A stretch of 64,000 nucleotides of DNA. Origin: Gemmatimonadales bacterium UBA2982 (lineage in GTDB: Bacteria > Gemmatimonadota > Gemmatimonadetes > Longimicrobiales > Gaopeijiaceae). The stretch covers positions 5,404 through 69,403 of the forward strand of contig DEAM01000015.1 of NCBI GenBank assembly GCA_002347035.1. The letters are read 5' to 3'. How positions within the stretch are numbered: the first letter of the stretch is position 1; the number at the start of each line of letters is the position of its first letter. This document shows positions 7,886 through 17,870 of this stretch, piece by piece. The translations under genes were made by a program, and so were the position numbers. The notes under the pieces were generated by a model. The model saw nothing but the letters and a program-made list of their open reading frames with translations, did no database searches and had not been told where the DNA came from.

Positions 7886-9076
7886 TCAGCGCCGTCTGGC
7901 GGTGCGACCGCCTGAGCCCCCTCCGGATGAAGAGCGTCCGGCACCGGAATCCGCTGATGCACCACCACCACTGTTATTACCCGGACGTGCTCCGGACGCC
8001 GGCCGGCTGTTCGTCCCACCAGAACCTCTCGTATAACCCTGCCCTCTCACCATCCTACCCTGCTGAACCGGAGCACGTTGCTGTATAACGACTCCTACTG
8101 GAGTATACCCGTAGTAACCCCCGAATCCTCTGCCATAACCAGCACCATACCCGTAGTACCCGAACGGTGAATATCCGTACCCAAGTCCGTAGCTGTAACC
8201 CATAGGGCTGTAAAGTGGATCCCATAAGTAGGACCGGAAACCACGATAACCTGGATAACCAGGGTAGGGAGCATAGCGCATAGCGTATTCATCAGAGACT
8301 GCAGCCTCAGCCGCAGCACCTTCGGGAGTAACCATGAACTGGTTTGGATACGAGACTGCTAGCATGACATCTATGACACTTTCGGGGACTCCATTGTCGA
8401 CAAGCCGCACCAGCTCACTTCCTGATAACTCAAACGGGGTCTCATGAGCAGCAACCCAAACCTCAGCGGCCCTAGAATTGATCTCCCTGACAGCCTCTTC
8501 TACGTCCTGAATATCTATGTCCCGAGCTGCTCGCGAACGCATTGTTCGAACCATGACCCTATTGGAACTCGTAGGGGCTTCAATTCCTTGATCTGCAAGG
8601 GTCTCCAAATCTGCGAGTTCGTAACGCTGAACCCAGCTTACGGGATCACCTCCTATCTCAAGCGAACGAACATCAATCCATTGCGTGGGTGATATGAATG
8701 ACATGACGCCTGACCCTGATCGAACTTCACCATCACACTGGAATCGGGATCTGGTAAAAAGACGCCGCCCATCCTCTGAAAAGTGAACTCCCTCCCCACC
8801 GGTGCACCCTTCTGCAATAACCGAACGCCGTTGGCCATCCGCAACTAGCTGCTCAGTGGCCGCAATTTCTCCATCCGCAACATTGAACATCTCAACGCCT
8901 GATCCTTCTGGCCGAAAACAGAGAAGAGAGGCGTCTTCCCCAGTTTCCATGGGTTCCCAGCATCCTATAAACGGAAGCCATCGATCACCCTCACCCTGAG
9001 CCTGAACATCAGAGAGAAAGGCCGTGAGGAAGAGCGCGGCTCCAAGAAGGCCTGTCACTAATGTCATCTTTTTCAT
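7886..9076 (-). CDS. Exported protein of unknown function with Tyr/Gly-rich and Gly/Ser/Arg-rich tail
   Basis: 396 residues. MKKMTLVTGLLGAALFL opens a signal peptide with likely cleavage after VQA (residue 26). Residues 27 to about 260 are a soluble region with several cysteines (for example GCWEP, LLCFRP, EGCTGG, FQCDG) and a segment FELSGSELVRLVDNGVPESVIDVML that looks like a small helical repeat domain. From about 262 to 330 the chain is strongly Tyr/Gly-rich (GYGYSPFGYYGYG), and the last 57 residues are Gly, Ser and Arg. I do not recognise a named family. The low-complexity tail suggests a surface or self-associating role. It follows the outer-membrane protein gene by 18 bases with AAAGGGA as ribosome site, so the two are probably one operon ending at the terminator at 7830. 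Confidence 0.75.
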   Translation of the reverse strand: MKKMTLVTGLLGAALFLTAFLSDVQAQGEGDRWLPFIGCWEPMETGEDASLLCFRPEGSGVEMFNVADGEIAATEQLVADGQRRSVIAEGCTGGEGVHFSEDGRRLFTRSRFQCDGEVRSGSGVMSFISPTQWIDVRSLEIGGDPVSWVQRYELADLETLADQGIEAPTSSNRVMVRTMRSRAARDIDIQDVEEAVREINSRAAEVWVAAHETPFELSGSELVRLVDNGVPESVIDVMLAVSYPNQFMVTPEGAAAEAAVSDEYAMRYAPYPGYPGYRGFRSYLWDPLYSPMGYSYGLGYGYSPFGYYGYGAGYGRGFGGYYGYTPVGVVIQQRAPVQQGRMVRGQGYTRGSGGTNSRPASGARPGNNSGGGASADSGAGRSSSGGGSGGRTARRR

Positions 9077-9094
9077 CCGGTGGTCCCTTTCTGG

Positions 9095-9859
9095 TTAGAG
9101 CCGGATTCCAATTCCAGCGAGCAACTGTAGGCCCGAGAGATCAATAGCCTCGTAGCCGGAAAAAGCACCTCTGACCGCACCCCGACTATAGGTATAGCGA
9201 GCTTCAGTTGTAAGAAACCCCCTACTCCCGATCGAAAAATCCGCTCCCAAACTCGCATGCACAAGCCAAGCGTTGCCATCTGTCTCCAGATGGTCAGTAA
9301 AAATCTGACAACTGTCGGCAGCGCACGTCTCAACATCGACGAAGTCACCTGCCTGGAGAAACTTGTATCCAACCCGACCGACACCACTGCCAATGTATGG
9401 TGCTACACCGCCCGGCACCCAGGCAAAGCGACCAATCGATCGGCCCCGTTCCATGAGATAGTACTTCATGTTCAATGCGCCGGTAACGGTCTCGAAGGTG
9501 GTTTCTTGTTCAATCGGGACAAATTCCGACGGTCCGATCTCCTCATGGTAATCTCGATACTCAGACAGGCTTCGGCTCCGTGCCCACCCTACGTTCAGTC
9601 CCACGTCCATGCGACTTGTAGCTCGCACTGCAAACTCACCACCCAAGTAAGGGCTACCAAAATCTGAGCGGTTTAGAGTGAAGTGTTCCGTTGAGGATGC
9701 GAACAAGTCACTCTCTGCAGTCGGCAGTGAGTACCCAGATTTAAGCGCTATGGAAACATCAGGTCTTTCGAAGAGAAACCCCGGTCCCCCTTGGGCAGTT
9801 ACAGAAATTGGAAGTCCGATAAAAGCGATACTAAAAATGAGGACAGCATTTCTAGTCAT
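9095..9859 (-). CDS. Outer-membrane beta-barrel protein
   Basis: 254 residues starting at ATG 9859, which has AAGGAGA eight bases upstream and opens a signal peptide (MTRNAVLIFSIAFIGLPISVTAQ). The rest shows alternating amphipathic strands with aromatic and glycine turns, as in OmpA/OmpW-like eight- to ten-strand barrels: VSIALKSGY, GGEFAVRATSRMDVGLNVGWA, APYIGSGVGRVGYKF. It ends SGLQLLAGIGIRL, close to the usual terminal strand. A CAADSC pair could form a loop disulfide. Function unknown; probably cotranscribed with the Tyr/Gly-rich exported protein that follows. Confidence 0.78.
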   Translation of the reverse strand: MTRNAVLIFSIAFIGLPISVTAQGGPGFLFERPDVSIALKSGYSLPTAESDLFASSTEHFTLNRSDFGSPYLGGEFAVRATSRMDVGLNVGWARSRSLSEYRDYHEEIGPSEFVPIEQETTFETVTGALNMKYYLMERGRSIGRFAWVPGGVAPYIGSGVGRVGYKFLQAGDFVDVETCAADSCQIFTDHLETDGNAWLVHASLGADFSIGSRGFLTTEARYTYSRGAVRGAFSGYEAIDLSGLQLLAGIGIRL

Positions 9860-10095
9860 CTCTGCATTCTCCTTAAACAGAGGTGGACTCCCTCTAGCGC
9901 TTACACTACCCAACGAAGCAATGCCTGTGCCAAAACCAAAAAACCAGTATCTCTTGACTTTATAGCACCTTACCGGTGCCCACGGTCCGAGGTGCCTCCC
10001 TGGAAAAGGACAAATCTGTCTCCTGAGAAGGACACCGTCCAACCACTTCTAGCGGCTACCCCAATCTACTCAGCGGCCTGGCTGGCTGAACGACT

Positions 10096-11307
10096 TTATC
10101 CGTACCTCTTCCGCACATAATCCTTAAGGATCGCCTTGAATTCGTCGACAAGACCTTCCCCCTTGAGTGTTACGGCATGCGCTCCATCGATATAGACCGG
10201 AGCCTTTGGTTCTTCAAATGTTCCGGGCAAGGAAATGCCAATGTTCGCTTGCTTTGATTCTCCCGGGCCGTTCACTACACATCCCATCACAGCTACGTCC
10301 ATCTCTTCAACGCCTGGATAATCAACCTTCCATATGGGCATCATATCACGGATATGCGAGGTGATATCTTCGGCCATCTCCTGAAAAAACGTACTCGTCG
10401 TGCGCCCGCAACCGGGGCATGCTGTCACCTGTGGTTCAAAATGCCGGATCCCTAACGACTGAAGAATTTGTTGAGCCACTCGAACCTCTTCGGCCCGATC
10501 TCCCTCCGGACGGGGTGTAAGTGAAACCCGAATCGTGTCACCTATACCAGCAAGCAGGAGTGGTGCGACACCTGCCGTAGTAGCGACAATTCCCTTGGTG
10601 CCGAGTCCGGCTTCTGTAAGACCAAGGTGCAGCGGGTAGTCGGACCGATCAGCAAGCATCTTGTACACTTCGATGAGTTCTAGAACCGCTGAGACCTTTG
10701 TCGATAAAATGATCCGATCTCGCTTCAAGCCCGTTTCCTCAGCTAGTTCAGCAGATCGCATCGCACTTTCAACCAAAGCGTCCATAAGTACTGTCTGAGC
10801 TTCCTTTGGACGCTCACGACTAGCGTTCTCATCCATCAACTCGGTTAGGAGCCGTTGATCGAGAGACCCCCAATTCACTCCAATCCGAACGGGCTTATCA
10901 TAATCGATAGCGACCCGGATGATTTGTTGAAAGTTCGAGTCTCGACGCTTGGTCCCGACGTTCCCGGGATTGATCCGGAGTTTAGCCAGGGCCTCTGCCG
11001 TATCCGAATATTTGGTTAGTAACAGATGCCCGTTGTAGTGAAAATCACCCACGATCGGGATCGAATACCCCTCATCTCTCAAGCGCTGAATGATTTCAGG
11101 TACAGACCTCGCTGCAGCTTCGTGATTGACAGTGATACGGACCAGCTCACTTCCAGCATCTGCTAGCAACTTCACCTGCTTAAAAGTTGCCTGCACATCA
11201 GCGGTGTCTGTGTTGGTCATCGACTGCACAACGACCGGTGCATCTCCACCGATTAGAACTCCGCCAACATCCACGGACACCGTATCCCTACGTTTCACCT
11301 TATTCAC
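10096..11307 (-). CDS. ispG: 4-hydroxy-3-methylbut-2-en-1-yl diphosphate synthase
   Basis: IspG (GcpE) reduces methylerythritol cyclodiphosphate in the penultimate step of the MEP isoprenoid pathway, with a 4Fe-4S cluster. The 403-residue protein has the barrel block [14 protein letters not shown] at residues 25-38, the cluster cysteines CPGC at 297 and 300 and GCVVNGPGE at 342-350, with Glu350 as the expected fourth ligand. This is the short bacterial form without the inserted plant-type domain. The start is GTG 11307. A -10 box ends seven bases before it and no Shine-Dalgarno is present, so a leaderless transcript is likely. Confidence 0.95.
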   Translation of the reverse strand: MNKVKRRDTVSVDVGGVLIGGDAPVVVQSMTNTDTADVQATFKQVKLLADAGSELVRITVNHEAAARSVPEIIQRLRDEGYSIPIVGDFHYNGHLLLTKYSDTAEALAKLRINPGNVGTKRRDSNFQQIIRVAIDYDKPVRIGVNWGSLDQRLLTELMDENASRERPKEAQTVLMDALVESAMRSAELAEETGLKRDRIILSTKVSAVLELIEVYKMLADRSDYPLHLGLTEAGLGTKGIVATTAGVAPLLLAGIGDTIRVSLTPRPEGDRAEEVRVAQQILQSLGIRHFEPQVTACPGCGRTTSTFFQEMAEDITSHIRDMMPIWKVDYPGVEEMDVAVMGCVVNGPGESKQANIGISLPGTFEEPKAPVYIDGAHAVTLKGEGLVDEFKAILKDYVRKRYG

Positions 11308-11313
11308 GCCCAG

Positions 11314-11342
11314 AATGTACCCAGCTGTGCGCAGCCAACCAA
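11314..11342 (-). promoter_or_regulatory. Predicted promoter for leaderless ispG transcription
   Basis: Minus strand: TTGGTT (11337-11342), 17-base spacer, TACATT (11314-11319), then six bases to the GTG start at 11307. The predicted +1 falls on the start codon. No purine-rich ribosome site lies between. Confidence 0.5.
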
Positions 11343-11371
11343 GCGGTTATGAAGAGGCTGACTCTGGCCCC

Positions 11372-13735
11372 CTAGAGTCTCAACAGTCGGTTCATCTTGA
11401 TGACAAACCCTCGGTTTGAAAGGGCTGAAAAACGGTTAAACACGTCCGTATCACGCTCCTCTGTGTAAACCAAGAAGATCTCACTGCCGGGCGCATACTC
11501 CCACCGCAGTCTGAAATTGCCACTGAGGGATTTACTGAGGGAGCTATACTGGACAAGCCCACTAAGGAAAAGTCGAGGGCTGAAGCTGTAACTGACCCTC
11601 GTTGATGCCACATGTTGTGTAAAACTGCCCTGCGGCAGATCCACCCAGTTAAAAGACAGATTCGGCTCAACTGACAGTTGGCGTAGGATCTCGACCCTCG
11701 CGCGGTTGAACCCGACAGAGGTACGGTCCCCATCGAAAAACTTTCCGCGTCGCACTGATAGAGATCCGGAATAGAACCTTTGCGGACCAAAGTTGAAGCT
11801 TGCTTGCACATCACTGAAATCATAGCGGCCCGAGGGGATGCTCACCTCAGGCGAGATCCGAAAATCGAGCGGCAAGTTCTCGTACGTTTCTGTATAGTCC
11901 ATGCTGAACTGATCACTACTCTCGAATTCGACTCGGAAGTTGCCCATGAGTTCCCGTGTCTCAAGGAATCCTGTCGGATGATTCTCCAGGTAATTTACTC
12001 GGCCTTCGAGAGTCACTTGGCGAATCAGCTCAATAGCTGTCGGGCGAGGACTGACTCGGCCTGTTAGAAAGGTTTGTCGGAAACCTTTACGTGGCACGAA
12101 GCCGATCTCAGGATTGAAATCGCGACCTACTAGTAGATGGTCTGCTTCAAACCCAAGCAGGTCACCGTTCCAGTTGCCACGCGCACGGTAACTAGCATCC
12201 GTGGGGTCCATCCCTGTAGACACACCGGCCGTCTCTGTTCTCGCGTAGTAACCCAACAGATCTAGGTTCTCAAAAAACGAAAATGTCGCGTCCGCACCAT
12301 ACATTTGGTTCGACCCCAAACCGACAAGGGACTGCGACCGATTTTGGAACAAGCCACCGATACTGCTTCTCCTGAAAATGTCTCTTCGTAACCTCAACAC
12401 TGTAAAGTTTGTTGACTCTGCGCTCACACTTTCAAGGTCGTTAGTCTGAATATTCAGAGCACCCACATCGAAAGAACCGACTTTGCCTGTGACCCTTCCT
12501 CCCCCAGTGATTGGGACAGGTTTTCCACCCTGCAGTCCAATCCGGCGGCTGAAGAACATCGTTGGAGCACTCACACCCCGGCCACCAAAGCCAGGCCCAC
12601 CCCCACCTCCAAAACCGGCAGAAGCAAACCCAAATATCCCTCTCCCTTCAAGAAAGAATTCCCGCTTTTCAGGGAAGAACAAGCTGAACCGTGTAAGGTT
12701 TACTTGCCGTTCATCTACTTCGACCTGCGCGAAATCCGTGTTGTAGGTGAAGTCGGCTGTAAGGTTATCAGTAATCCCAAACTTTAGGTCGAGACCCCCA
12801 TCAGCTTGAAAGTCTTCGCGGATTACGGGACTAGCATTCAGATTCGTCTCTACGCCACTAATTCCATAAGGCTTGAACTCTACAACCCGGCTCGCGGGAG
12901 GAGCTTCCAGGCCAACTAATGTACCGGACCTAGATACCCGAAACGCACCCCCTGGGCCACCACCAGAAGCAGATATCGGAATGAGCGTTAGGTAACTCCA
13001 CTCATTCTTCCGGCGGATCGCGCGCCGTAACTGGAGGCCCCATACCTGTTGTGATCCTGGCCTATAGCGGAGGGACTTGAATGGGATCTCCATCTCTACC
13101 GTCCAGCCGCCTTCGAACCGACCGGTCCTCACATCCCATACCGGGTTCCAGTCTGAGTTTGGGTTACCCTCATTAGTGATCTGAAACTCCGCGAGTGCCC
13201 CGAGGGGATTTGTGTAGAACATGACGCCGTTTCGCCGGTCATAGAACGTGTCGAACATGACCCCGAATGTGTCATTTTGACGAAGTTGATTAGTATCCCT
13301 CCGCATTTCGTTTGCGACCCACTCGCTCTCTGGTGCCGAGTCCCAAACCCGAGCTGAGACGTAGATGTTTCCCTCATCGAACGAGATCCAAGCCTCTGTT
13401 TGCTCTGTCGCGGGGGCTCCTTCAATCGGCACGCTCTGAACGAACCCACTAATCGACGGAGTGTCTCGGTACAGAACCTCATCAAGCACACCGTCGATCC
13501 GTATTGGAGACTCTACCCTAACTGCTCGAACGGTGGCCTCCATTCCCGTGGCATCACGAGTTATTACCTGAGGAGGTGTTGGAGCGGGAGGCCCATCAAC
13601 ACGTAGTTGAGAAGTCTGTTCTAACCCAGACTGTTGCGCGCTCAGAACTGATGTACCCAGAGTCATCATTACAACGACAAGCATCAGACTCACGAACAGT
13701 CTGTATGCGGTTACTCGGGTGCAAGGAATCATCAT
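11372..13735 (-). CDS. DUF5916 outer-membrane protein with N-terminal CBM9-like domain
   Basis: 787 residues. A signal peptide ends near residue 33 (SVLSA/QQ). Residues about 66-240 match the carbohydrate-binding CBM9-like domain found at the front of DUF5916 proteins (ESPIRIDGVLDEVLY, AWISFDEGNIYVSARVWDS). The remaining 500 residues are DUF5916: repeated amphipathic strands, the LKFGITDNLTADFTYNTDFAQVEVDERQVN-type block, and FFPEKREFFLEGRGIF. Such proteins are thought to form large outer-membrane barrels; no reaction is known. The chain ends in a short MNRLLRL strand. It has 203 bases of upstream intergenic sequence shared with the divergent aldolase gene. Confidence 0.85.
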   Translation of the reverse strand: MMIPCTRVTAYRLFVSLMLVVVMMTLGTSVLSAQQSGLEQTSQLRVDGPPAPTPPQVITRDATGMEATVRAVRVESPIRIDGVLDEVLYRDTPSISGFVQSVPIEGAPATEQTEAWISFDEGNIYVSARVWDSAPESEWVANEMRRDTNQLRQNDTFGVMFDTFYDRRNGVMFYTNPLGALAEFQITNEGNPNSDWNPVWDVRTGRFEGGWTVEMEIPFKSLRYRPGSQQVWGLQLRRAIRRKNEWSYLTLIPISASGGGPGGAFRVSRSGTLVGLEAPPASRVVEFKPYGISGVETNLNASPVIREDFQADGGLDLKFGITDNLTADFTYNTDFAQVEVDERQVNLTRFSLFFPEKREFFLEGRGIFGFASAGFGGGGGPGFGGRGVSAPTMFFSRRIGLQGGKPVPITGGGRVTGKVGSFDVGALNIQTNDLESVSAESTNFTVLRLRRDIFRRSSIGGLFQNRSQSLVGLGSNQMYGADATFSFFENLDLLGYYARTETAGVSTGMDPTDASYRARGNWNGDLLGFEADHLLVGRDFNPEIGFVPRKGFRQTFLTGRVSPRPTAIELIRQVTLEGRVNYLENHPTGFLETRELMGNFRVEFESSDQFSMDYTETYENLPLDFRISPEVSIPSGRYDFSDVQASFNFGPQRFYSGSLSVRRGKFFDGDRTSVGFNRARVEILRQLSVEPNLSFNWVDLPQGSFTQHVASTRVSYSFSPRLFLSGLVQYSSLSKSLSGNFRLRWEYAPGSEIFLVYTEERDTDVFNRFSALSNRGFVIKMNRLLRL

Positions 13736-13938
13736 CTAATGGGAAGACCCTTAGGGCACTGGTTTAGAAATACGGTAACCGAACGGTAGCCGAGGCAAGA
13801 TCGAATTCAAGCTCATAGATAGCTACCTGGTTCGGAAGGGGGTTGAGGTTAGAATGCAATTCGTGCCATCGGACCATACCAAATATATCTTCTCGCCCCT
13901 TCCTAAGGGTCCGCTGCACCTAAATAGGAGGTCAATCC

Positions 13939-14880
13939 ATGGATTATTCCCAAAAGACACGAGCCCGGCACTCCCTAATAGGCCTGGCTTCGGTATCACT
14001 GTTTGCTGTTGTACTCATGCCAATCCAGTCAAAAGCGCAGTCTGACACTCATCTCAATCCGGTAATTGCTGCGCTTGAGGCTGGAGAGGTCGTGTATGGT
14101 CTGAGTACGCAGGATTTATCTCTTTCATACGCGAGAGAAGTCGCACGAGCACCGGTCGATTTCCTATATGTGGACATGGAGCATAGTCCGATGGATTTCC
14201 CTGCGCTGCGAACCTTTTTACTCGCGATGGGTGATAAGCGAAGAGTGCTAGAGAAACAGAGCGTTCAACCTGACGTCACTTTATTCGCACGTTTCGCACC
14301 AGGTCCGCTCGATTCAGAATGGGTGGTTAAGCAAGCACTCGATTTAGGCCTATACGGGATCATCTTCAACGGCGTCGATACGCCTGAAGAGGCTGCGTTC
14401 GCAGTAAGCACCATGCGGTACCCCCAGCTCCGCAACTCCATGTACCCTGAGCCGAAGGGCATCCGAGGCGTGTCACCCGCTAATGCGGCATGGGCCTGGG
14501 GCGTAGATACAGGTGAATACATGCAACATGCTGACCTCTGGCCGCTCAACCCTGACGGTGACCTTCTAGCAGTAATGATGATCGAGTCAGTCGAAGGTCT
14601 CCAGAATGTCGAGTCCATCGCGGCAACACCCGGGGTGGGGGCACTCTTTCCGGGCGCGGGAGGGGACCTCAGTCGCTCGCTTGGTATAACGCAGGGCACC
14701 GATGAACTTGAAGAAGCTTTCCAGCAGATCCTAGCAGCATGTCTGAATCACAATGTTGCATGCGCGATCACAGCAAACTCTGGGGAAGACGTCGCACGCC
14801 GCGTCAGAGAAGGGTGGAGAATTATCCGTACGACAGTAGAAGGAGCTGCGGCGGGTCAGAATTTTCTCCAAGCCAACTGA
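13939..14880 (+). CDS. Exported HpcH/HpaI-family aldolase
   Basis: 313-residue class II pyruvate-type aldolase of the HpcH/HpaI family, which cleaves or forms 4-hydroxy-2-oxo acids. The family's active-site residues are present: His82 in DMEHSPMD, Arg118 in FARFAPGP, Glu216 in IESVEG, and Asp243 in GAGGDLSRSLG (metal site Glu/Asp). Unlike typical cytoplasmic members it begins with a clear Sec signal (HSLIGLASVSLFAVVLM, cleavage near SKA/Q at 33), so it should act in the periplasm. TAGGAGG seven bases before the ATG is a strong ribosome site. It stands alone between a divergent DUF5916 gene and a convergent tRNA. Natural substrate unknown. Confidence 0.87.
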   Translation: MDYSQKTRARHSLIGLASVSLFAVVLMPIQSKAQSDTHLNPVIAALEAGEVVYGLSTQDLSLSYAREVARAPVDFLYVDMEHSPMDFPALRTFLLAMGDKRRVLEKQSVQPDVTLFARFAPGPLDSEWVVKQALDLGLYGIIFNGVDTPEEAAFAVSTMRYPQLRNSMYPEPKGIRGVSPANAAWAWGVDTGEYMQHADLWPLNPDGDLLAVMMIESVEGLQNVESIAATPGVGALFPGAGGDLSRSLGITQGTDELEEAFQQILAACLNHNVACAITANSGEDVARRVREGWRIIRTTVEGAAAGQNFLQAN

Positions 14881-14899
14881 GGAGTGCGTTGGCCCTTTT
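14873..14899 (+). terminator. Possible weak terminator of the aldolase gene
   Basis: CCAAC (14873-14877) pairs with GTTGG (14888-14892) around a ten-base loop that contains the stop codon; CCCTTTT follows. The stem is only five pairs, so termination is uncertain. Confidence 0.35.
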
Positions 14900-14967
14900 G
14901 TTGGGATCGACCCAGAGTTTTCCTCGCCTGCAGACCAACACCCCCCTTTTCTTCAAACTAACTATGA

Positions 14968-15051
<84 letters not shown>

Positions 15052-15072
15052 AAGCCCCCTATTAAGTGAGCC

Positions 15073-16209
15073 TTAGCGCGCCACCCACGGCGGGCCGATC
15101 AGCAGGTCGCTATCTATCCCTGGCTTCGGCACGAACTTCTGTGTCCGACCGTATTGGTTGTCGCCACCGTAGAGACTCCCGTCAGAGTCAACCGAAAAGG
15201 TGTGGACCTCCAGATAGCCGTCCGGCAATTCCTGCGGAACCAACCAGGTGTAACGATAGTTACCCTGGAAATCCAAGTTCACGAATCGTAAGGGGCCAAG
15301 ATCAGTAATCCATATACTGTCATCGTTTACAATGATGTCGAGAGGAAGTGTGAACCCATCCCAAACATCGACAAACTCCACCTCTGCTGGATCATCAGTT
15401 GTCCGAAATACATTGATCCGCCCACCGGACCTGTCCAGCGCAAAAATCAGTCCCTCAGGCCCAATTCCTAGTGCGTGGATACCATTAAACTGACCTGGGC
15501 CCTCACCAAAGCCACCGAACTCGCCAATGTATTTGGCATCTTTATCCAGGATGACTACACGGTGGTTGTCTAAGCCATCCGCTACGAGGATACGTCCGTC
15601 TGGAAGAAACGCGACATCCTGCGGCCGCCCGAAGTGCGTTTCATCATCACCTGGTACCAGCTTCTCTCCGAGGGTCATGAGCAACCGGCTACCGTCGTTC
15701 GAAAAAACGTAAATCTGATGAAAGGTTTCATTAATGACCCACACACGCTGCTCAGGGTCATAGGGACTGATGCGGACACGATGTGGCCCAGGTCCCTCAG
15801 AGCCTTCACAAAGATAATCCCACTGCGTCCAAAGCTCCTCGACCTGCCCCTCGGAGTTCAGCGTGTATAGGCAATGCTGCCAAACCCGTCGGTCGGTTGC
15901 TCGCAGAACATTAATATCAATCGAGCCAGCATGCTGTTCGAATTCTGGAGGGATCGGTGACGGGAGGCGGGTCTCACCTCGTTGAGCGATAATGATCCGG
16001 TTAGGAGACTCCGCGAAAACACCTGAATTACCACCGAATGCAAATCCAGGGCCGGCGAAGGGCGTGTGCCACCCAGTAAGTACGTTATAGGGACTCGGCC
16101 CTATAGGACCTCTGGCGTTCCCTTGGTCCTGAGCCTGAATCGGTGCCACCAGCGCTGATAGCAAGAGAACAGCGATCAAGTTCGTCAGACTCTTCATGAT
16201 TGTAGCCAT
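15073..16209 (-). CDS. Exported NHL-repeat (six-bladed beta-propeller) protein
   Basis: 378 residues with a signal peptide (MKSLTNLIAVLLLSALVAPIQA/Q). The start at 16209 has AGGAAA six bases upstream; a second ATG four codons later is less well placed. The chain carries NHL-type blades: FGRPQDVAFLPDGRILVADGLDNHRVVILDKDAKYIGEFGGFGEGPGQF is split over residues about 190-235, and FNGIHALGIGPEGLIFALDRSG follows. Such propellers occur in peptidylglycine alpha-lyase-like and ligand-binding proteins; no catalytic site is evident. Common in Gemmatimonadota and Acidobacteriota as secreted proteins of unknown role. No operon partner. Confidence 0.82.
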   Translation of the reverse strand: MATIMKSLTNLIAVLLLSALVAPIQAQDQGNARGPIGPSPYNVLTGWHTPFAGPGFAFGGNSGVFAESPNRIIIAQRGETRLPSPIPPEFEQHAGSIDINVLRATDRRVWQHCLYTLNSEGQVEELWTQWDYLCEGSEGPGPHRVRISPYDPEQRVWVINETFHQIYVFSNDGSRLLMTLGEKLVPGDDETHFGRPQDVAFLPDGRILVADGLDNHRVVILDKDAKYIGEFGGFGEGPGQFNGIHALGIGPEGLIFALDRSGGRINVFRTTDDPAEVEFVDVWDGFTLPLDIIVNDDSIWITDLGPLRFVNLDFQGNYRYTWLVPQELPDGYLEVHTFSVDSDGSLYGGDNQYGRTQKFVPKPGIDSDLLIGPPWVAR

Positions 16210-16255
16210 CGGGTTTCCTGCGCATGAGTATCAAGAAGATGAAAGATGCAGGAGG

Positions 16256-16290
16256 ATGCGTTTAGCTTCAACGAGAAGCTAAACCAGCAT
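16256..16290 (-). repeat. Perfect 10-bp stem-loop just after purH
   Basis: GTTTAGCTTC (16260-16269) and GAAGCTAAAC (16275-16284) pair perfectly around a five-base loop. ATGC (16256-16259) and GCAT (16287-16290) extend the stem with a two-base bulge, so it begins at the last base of the purH stop codon. No run of T follows on the minus strand, so it is more like a 3'-end stabiliser or a Rho-assisted end than a classical terminator. Confidence 0.6.
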
Positions 16291-17870
16291 CAATGTCGGA
16301 ACAGCCTACGCCCGGTGAAGACCATAGCCATTCCATGCTCATTCGCTGCAGCTAGAACTTCGTCATCGCGGATTGATCCGCCGGGCTGGATTACGGCTTG
16401 AATTCCTGCGTCAGCGGCTGCGTCTATAGCGTCACGGAATGGGAAAAATGCATCAGATGCAAGCACCGCACCAGCAAGGTCATGCCCTCCTTCCTCCGCC
16501 TTACGCACAGCAATTTTCGAGGAATCTACTCGACTCATCTGACCTGCTCCGATCCCGAGTGCTGCACCTCTCCGTGCCAATAGAATAGCGTTTGACTTCA
16601 CACCGAAGATCCCCGCCCACGCAAAACTAAGATCGTCCTGTTCCTGATCGGAAGGCTGGCGCTCACTCACGACTTCCCATTCGGGATTGTCCTGATCGTA
16701 GCAAGGCACTACCGGAGGAGTCTGCGCTAGCATGCCTCCATAGACTGACCGTAGTAGCCGAGCCTCCGGCCCTCCACCATATGACAACAGAAATTGTTCA
16801 GAACCTTCGCCCGGGTATGAGAGTAATCGGAGATTCTTTTTTTGCGTGAGAATACCAATGGCCTCAGCAGTAAAGTCAGGTGCTACTATGCACTCAATAA
16901 ACAATTCTGACATCACTTTTGCCGTCTCGAGGTCTACAGGATGACTCACTGAGATAACAGATCCAAATGCACTGACTGGGTCCGTTGCCAGTGCCTTCTG
17001 ATATGCTTTTGCTAAGGAGTCGTCGACCGCCAGTCCACACGGAGTTGTATGCTTAATTATGCACACTGCAGCGCGTTGCGTTTCTGCGAAAGGTGCCAAA
17101 CAGAGAAGCGCACCGTCTAAGTCGAGTAGATTGTTATAAGAGAGATCCTTACCGTGGTGTTGCTTGAGTCCGGCAAGGCCATCAGAACTCCCAAAACCGT
17201 AGAAAGCAGCATCCTGATCTGGATTTTCTCCATACCGAAGGGCCTGGATCCGAACCAGAGAGGAGGTCAGGTGTTCAGGCATAGACTCTGGAGGAGCGTC
17301 TTCGTTTCCTAGATAGCGCGCAATCGCAGCATCGTAGTCACTGACGTGCCGAAAAGCTTTTGCTGCAAGTTTGCGACGAAACGGAACCGCCTCGGGTTTA
17401 TCTAGGATCTCAAGCACTTGATTGTAGTCAGAAGGATCAATCACCACACACACGCTATCATGACTCTTAGCAGCAGCCCGGACCATTGTAGGACCTCCGA
17501 TATCCACCTGCTCCATCGCATCTAATAGGGAAATATCTTCCCTCTTAATGGTCTCCTGAAATGGATAAAGATTTACAGCCACAAGATCGATCGGTTTATA
17601 ACCCTGCTCCGATAGCGCCTCTAAATCATCTTGACGGTCTCGCCTTGCCAGCAGCCCTGCATGGATAGCTGGATGAAGAGTTTTAACCCGCCCATCCATC
17701 ATCTCTGGATGGCCAGTTACATCTGATACGCTTAGCACTTCGAGGCCCGCCTCTCGGAGGGTTCTGGCAGTCCCTCCAGTCGAGACCAACTCCCACCCGC
17801 GCGTAATCAGCACCGTACCAAATTCTACAATCCCGCTCTTGTCGGACACGCTTAGGAGCGCCCGCCTCAT
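16290..17870 (-). CDS. purH: Bifunctional AICAR formyltransferase / IMP cyclohydrolase
   Basis: PurH carries out the last two steps of IMP synthesis in the cytoplasm. At 526 residues it has the family's usual length. The N-terminal MGS-like cyclohydrolase domain shows [24 protein letters not shown] and [19 protein letters not shown]. The C-terminal transformylase shows the KHTTPCG motif and DPVSAFGS. It overlaps purN by four bases (ATGA) and ends the valS-selA-purN-purH run, with a strong stem-loop at its stop. Confidence 0.97.
   Translation of the reverse strand: MRRALLSVSDKSGIVEFGTVLITRGWELVSTGGTARTLREAGLEVLSVSDVTGHPEMMDGRVKTLHPAIHAGLLARRDRQDDLEALSEQGYKPIDLVAVNLYPFQETIKREDISLLDAMEQVDIGGPTMVRAAAKSHDSVCVVIDPSDYNQVLEILDKPEAVPFRRKLAAKAFRHVSDYDAAIARYLGNEDAPPESMPEHLTSSLVRIQALRYGENPDQDAAFYGFGSSDGLAGLKQHHGKDLSYNNLLDLDGALLCLAPFAETQRAAVCIIKHTTPCGLAVDDSLAKAYQKALATDPVSAFGSVISVSHPVDLETAKVMSELFIECIVAPDFTAEAIGILTQKKNLRLLSYPGEGSEQFLLSYGGGPEARLLRSVYGGMLAQTPPVVPCYDQDNPEWEVVSERQPSDQEQDDLSFAWAGIFGVKSNAILLARRGAALGIGAGQMSRVDSSKIAVRKAEEGGHDLAGAVLASDAFFPFRDAIDAAADAGIQAVIQPGGSIRDDEVLAAANEHGMAMVFTGRRLFRH

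Noticed and set aside
7813..8019. Extended glnS start at 8019
   Set aside because: It would read through the terminator stem at 7830-7868 and overlap the upstream gene; ATG 7812 gives a GlnRS-like N terminus.
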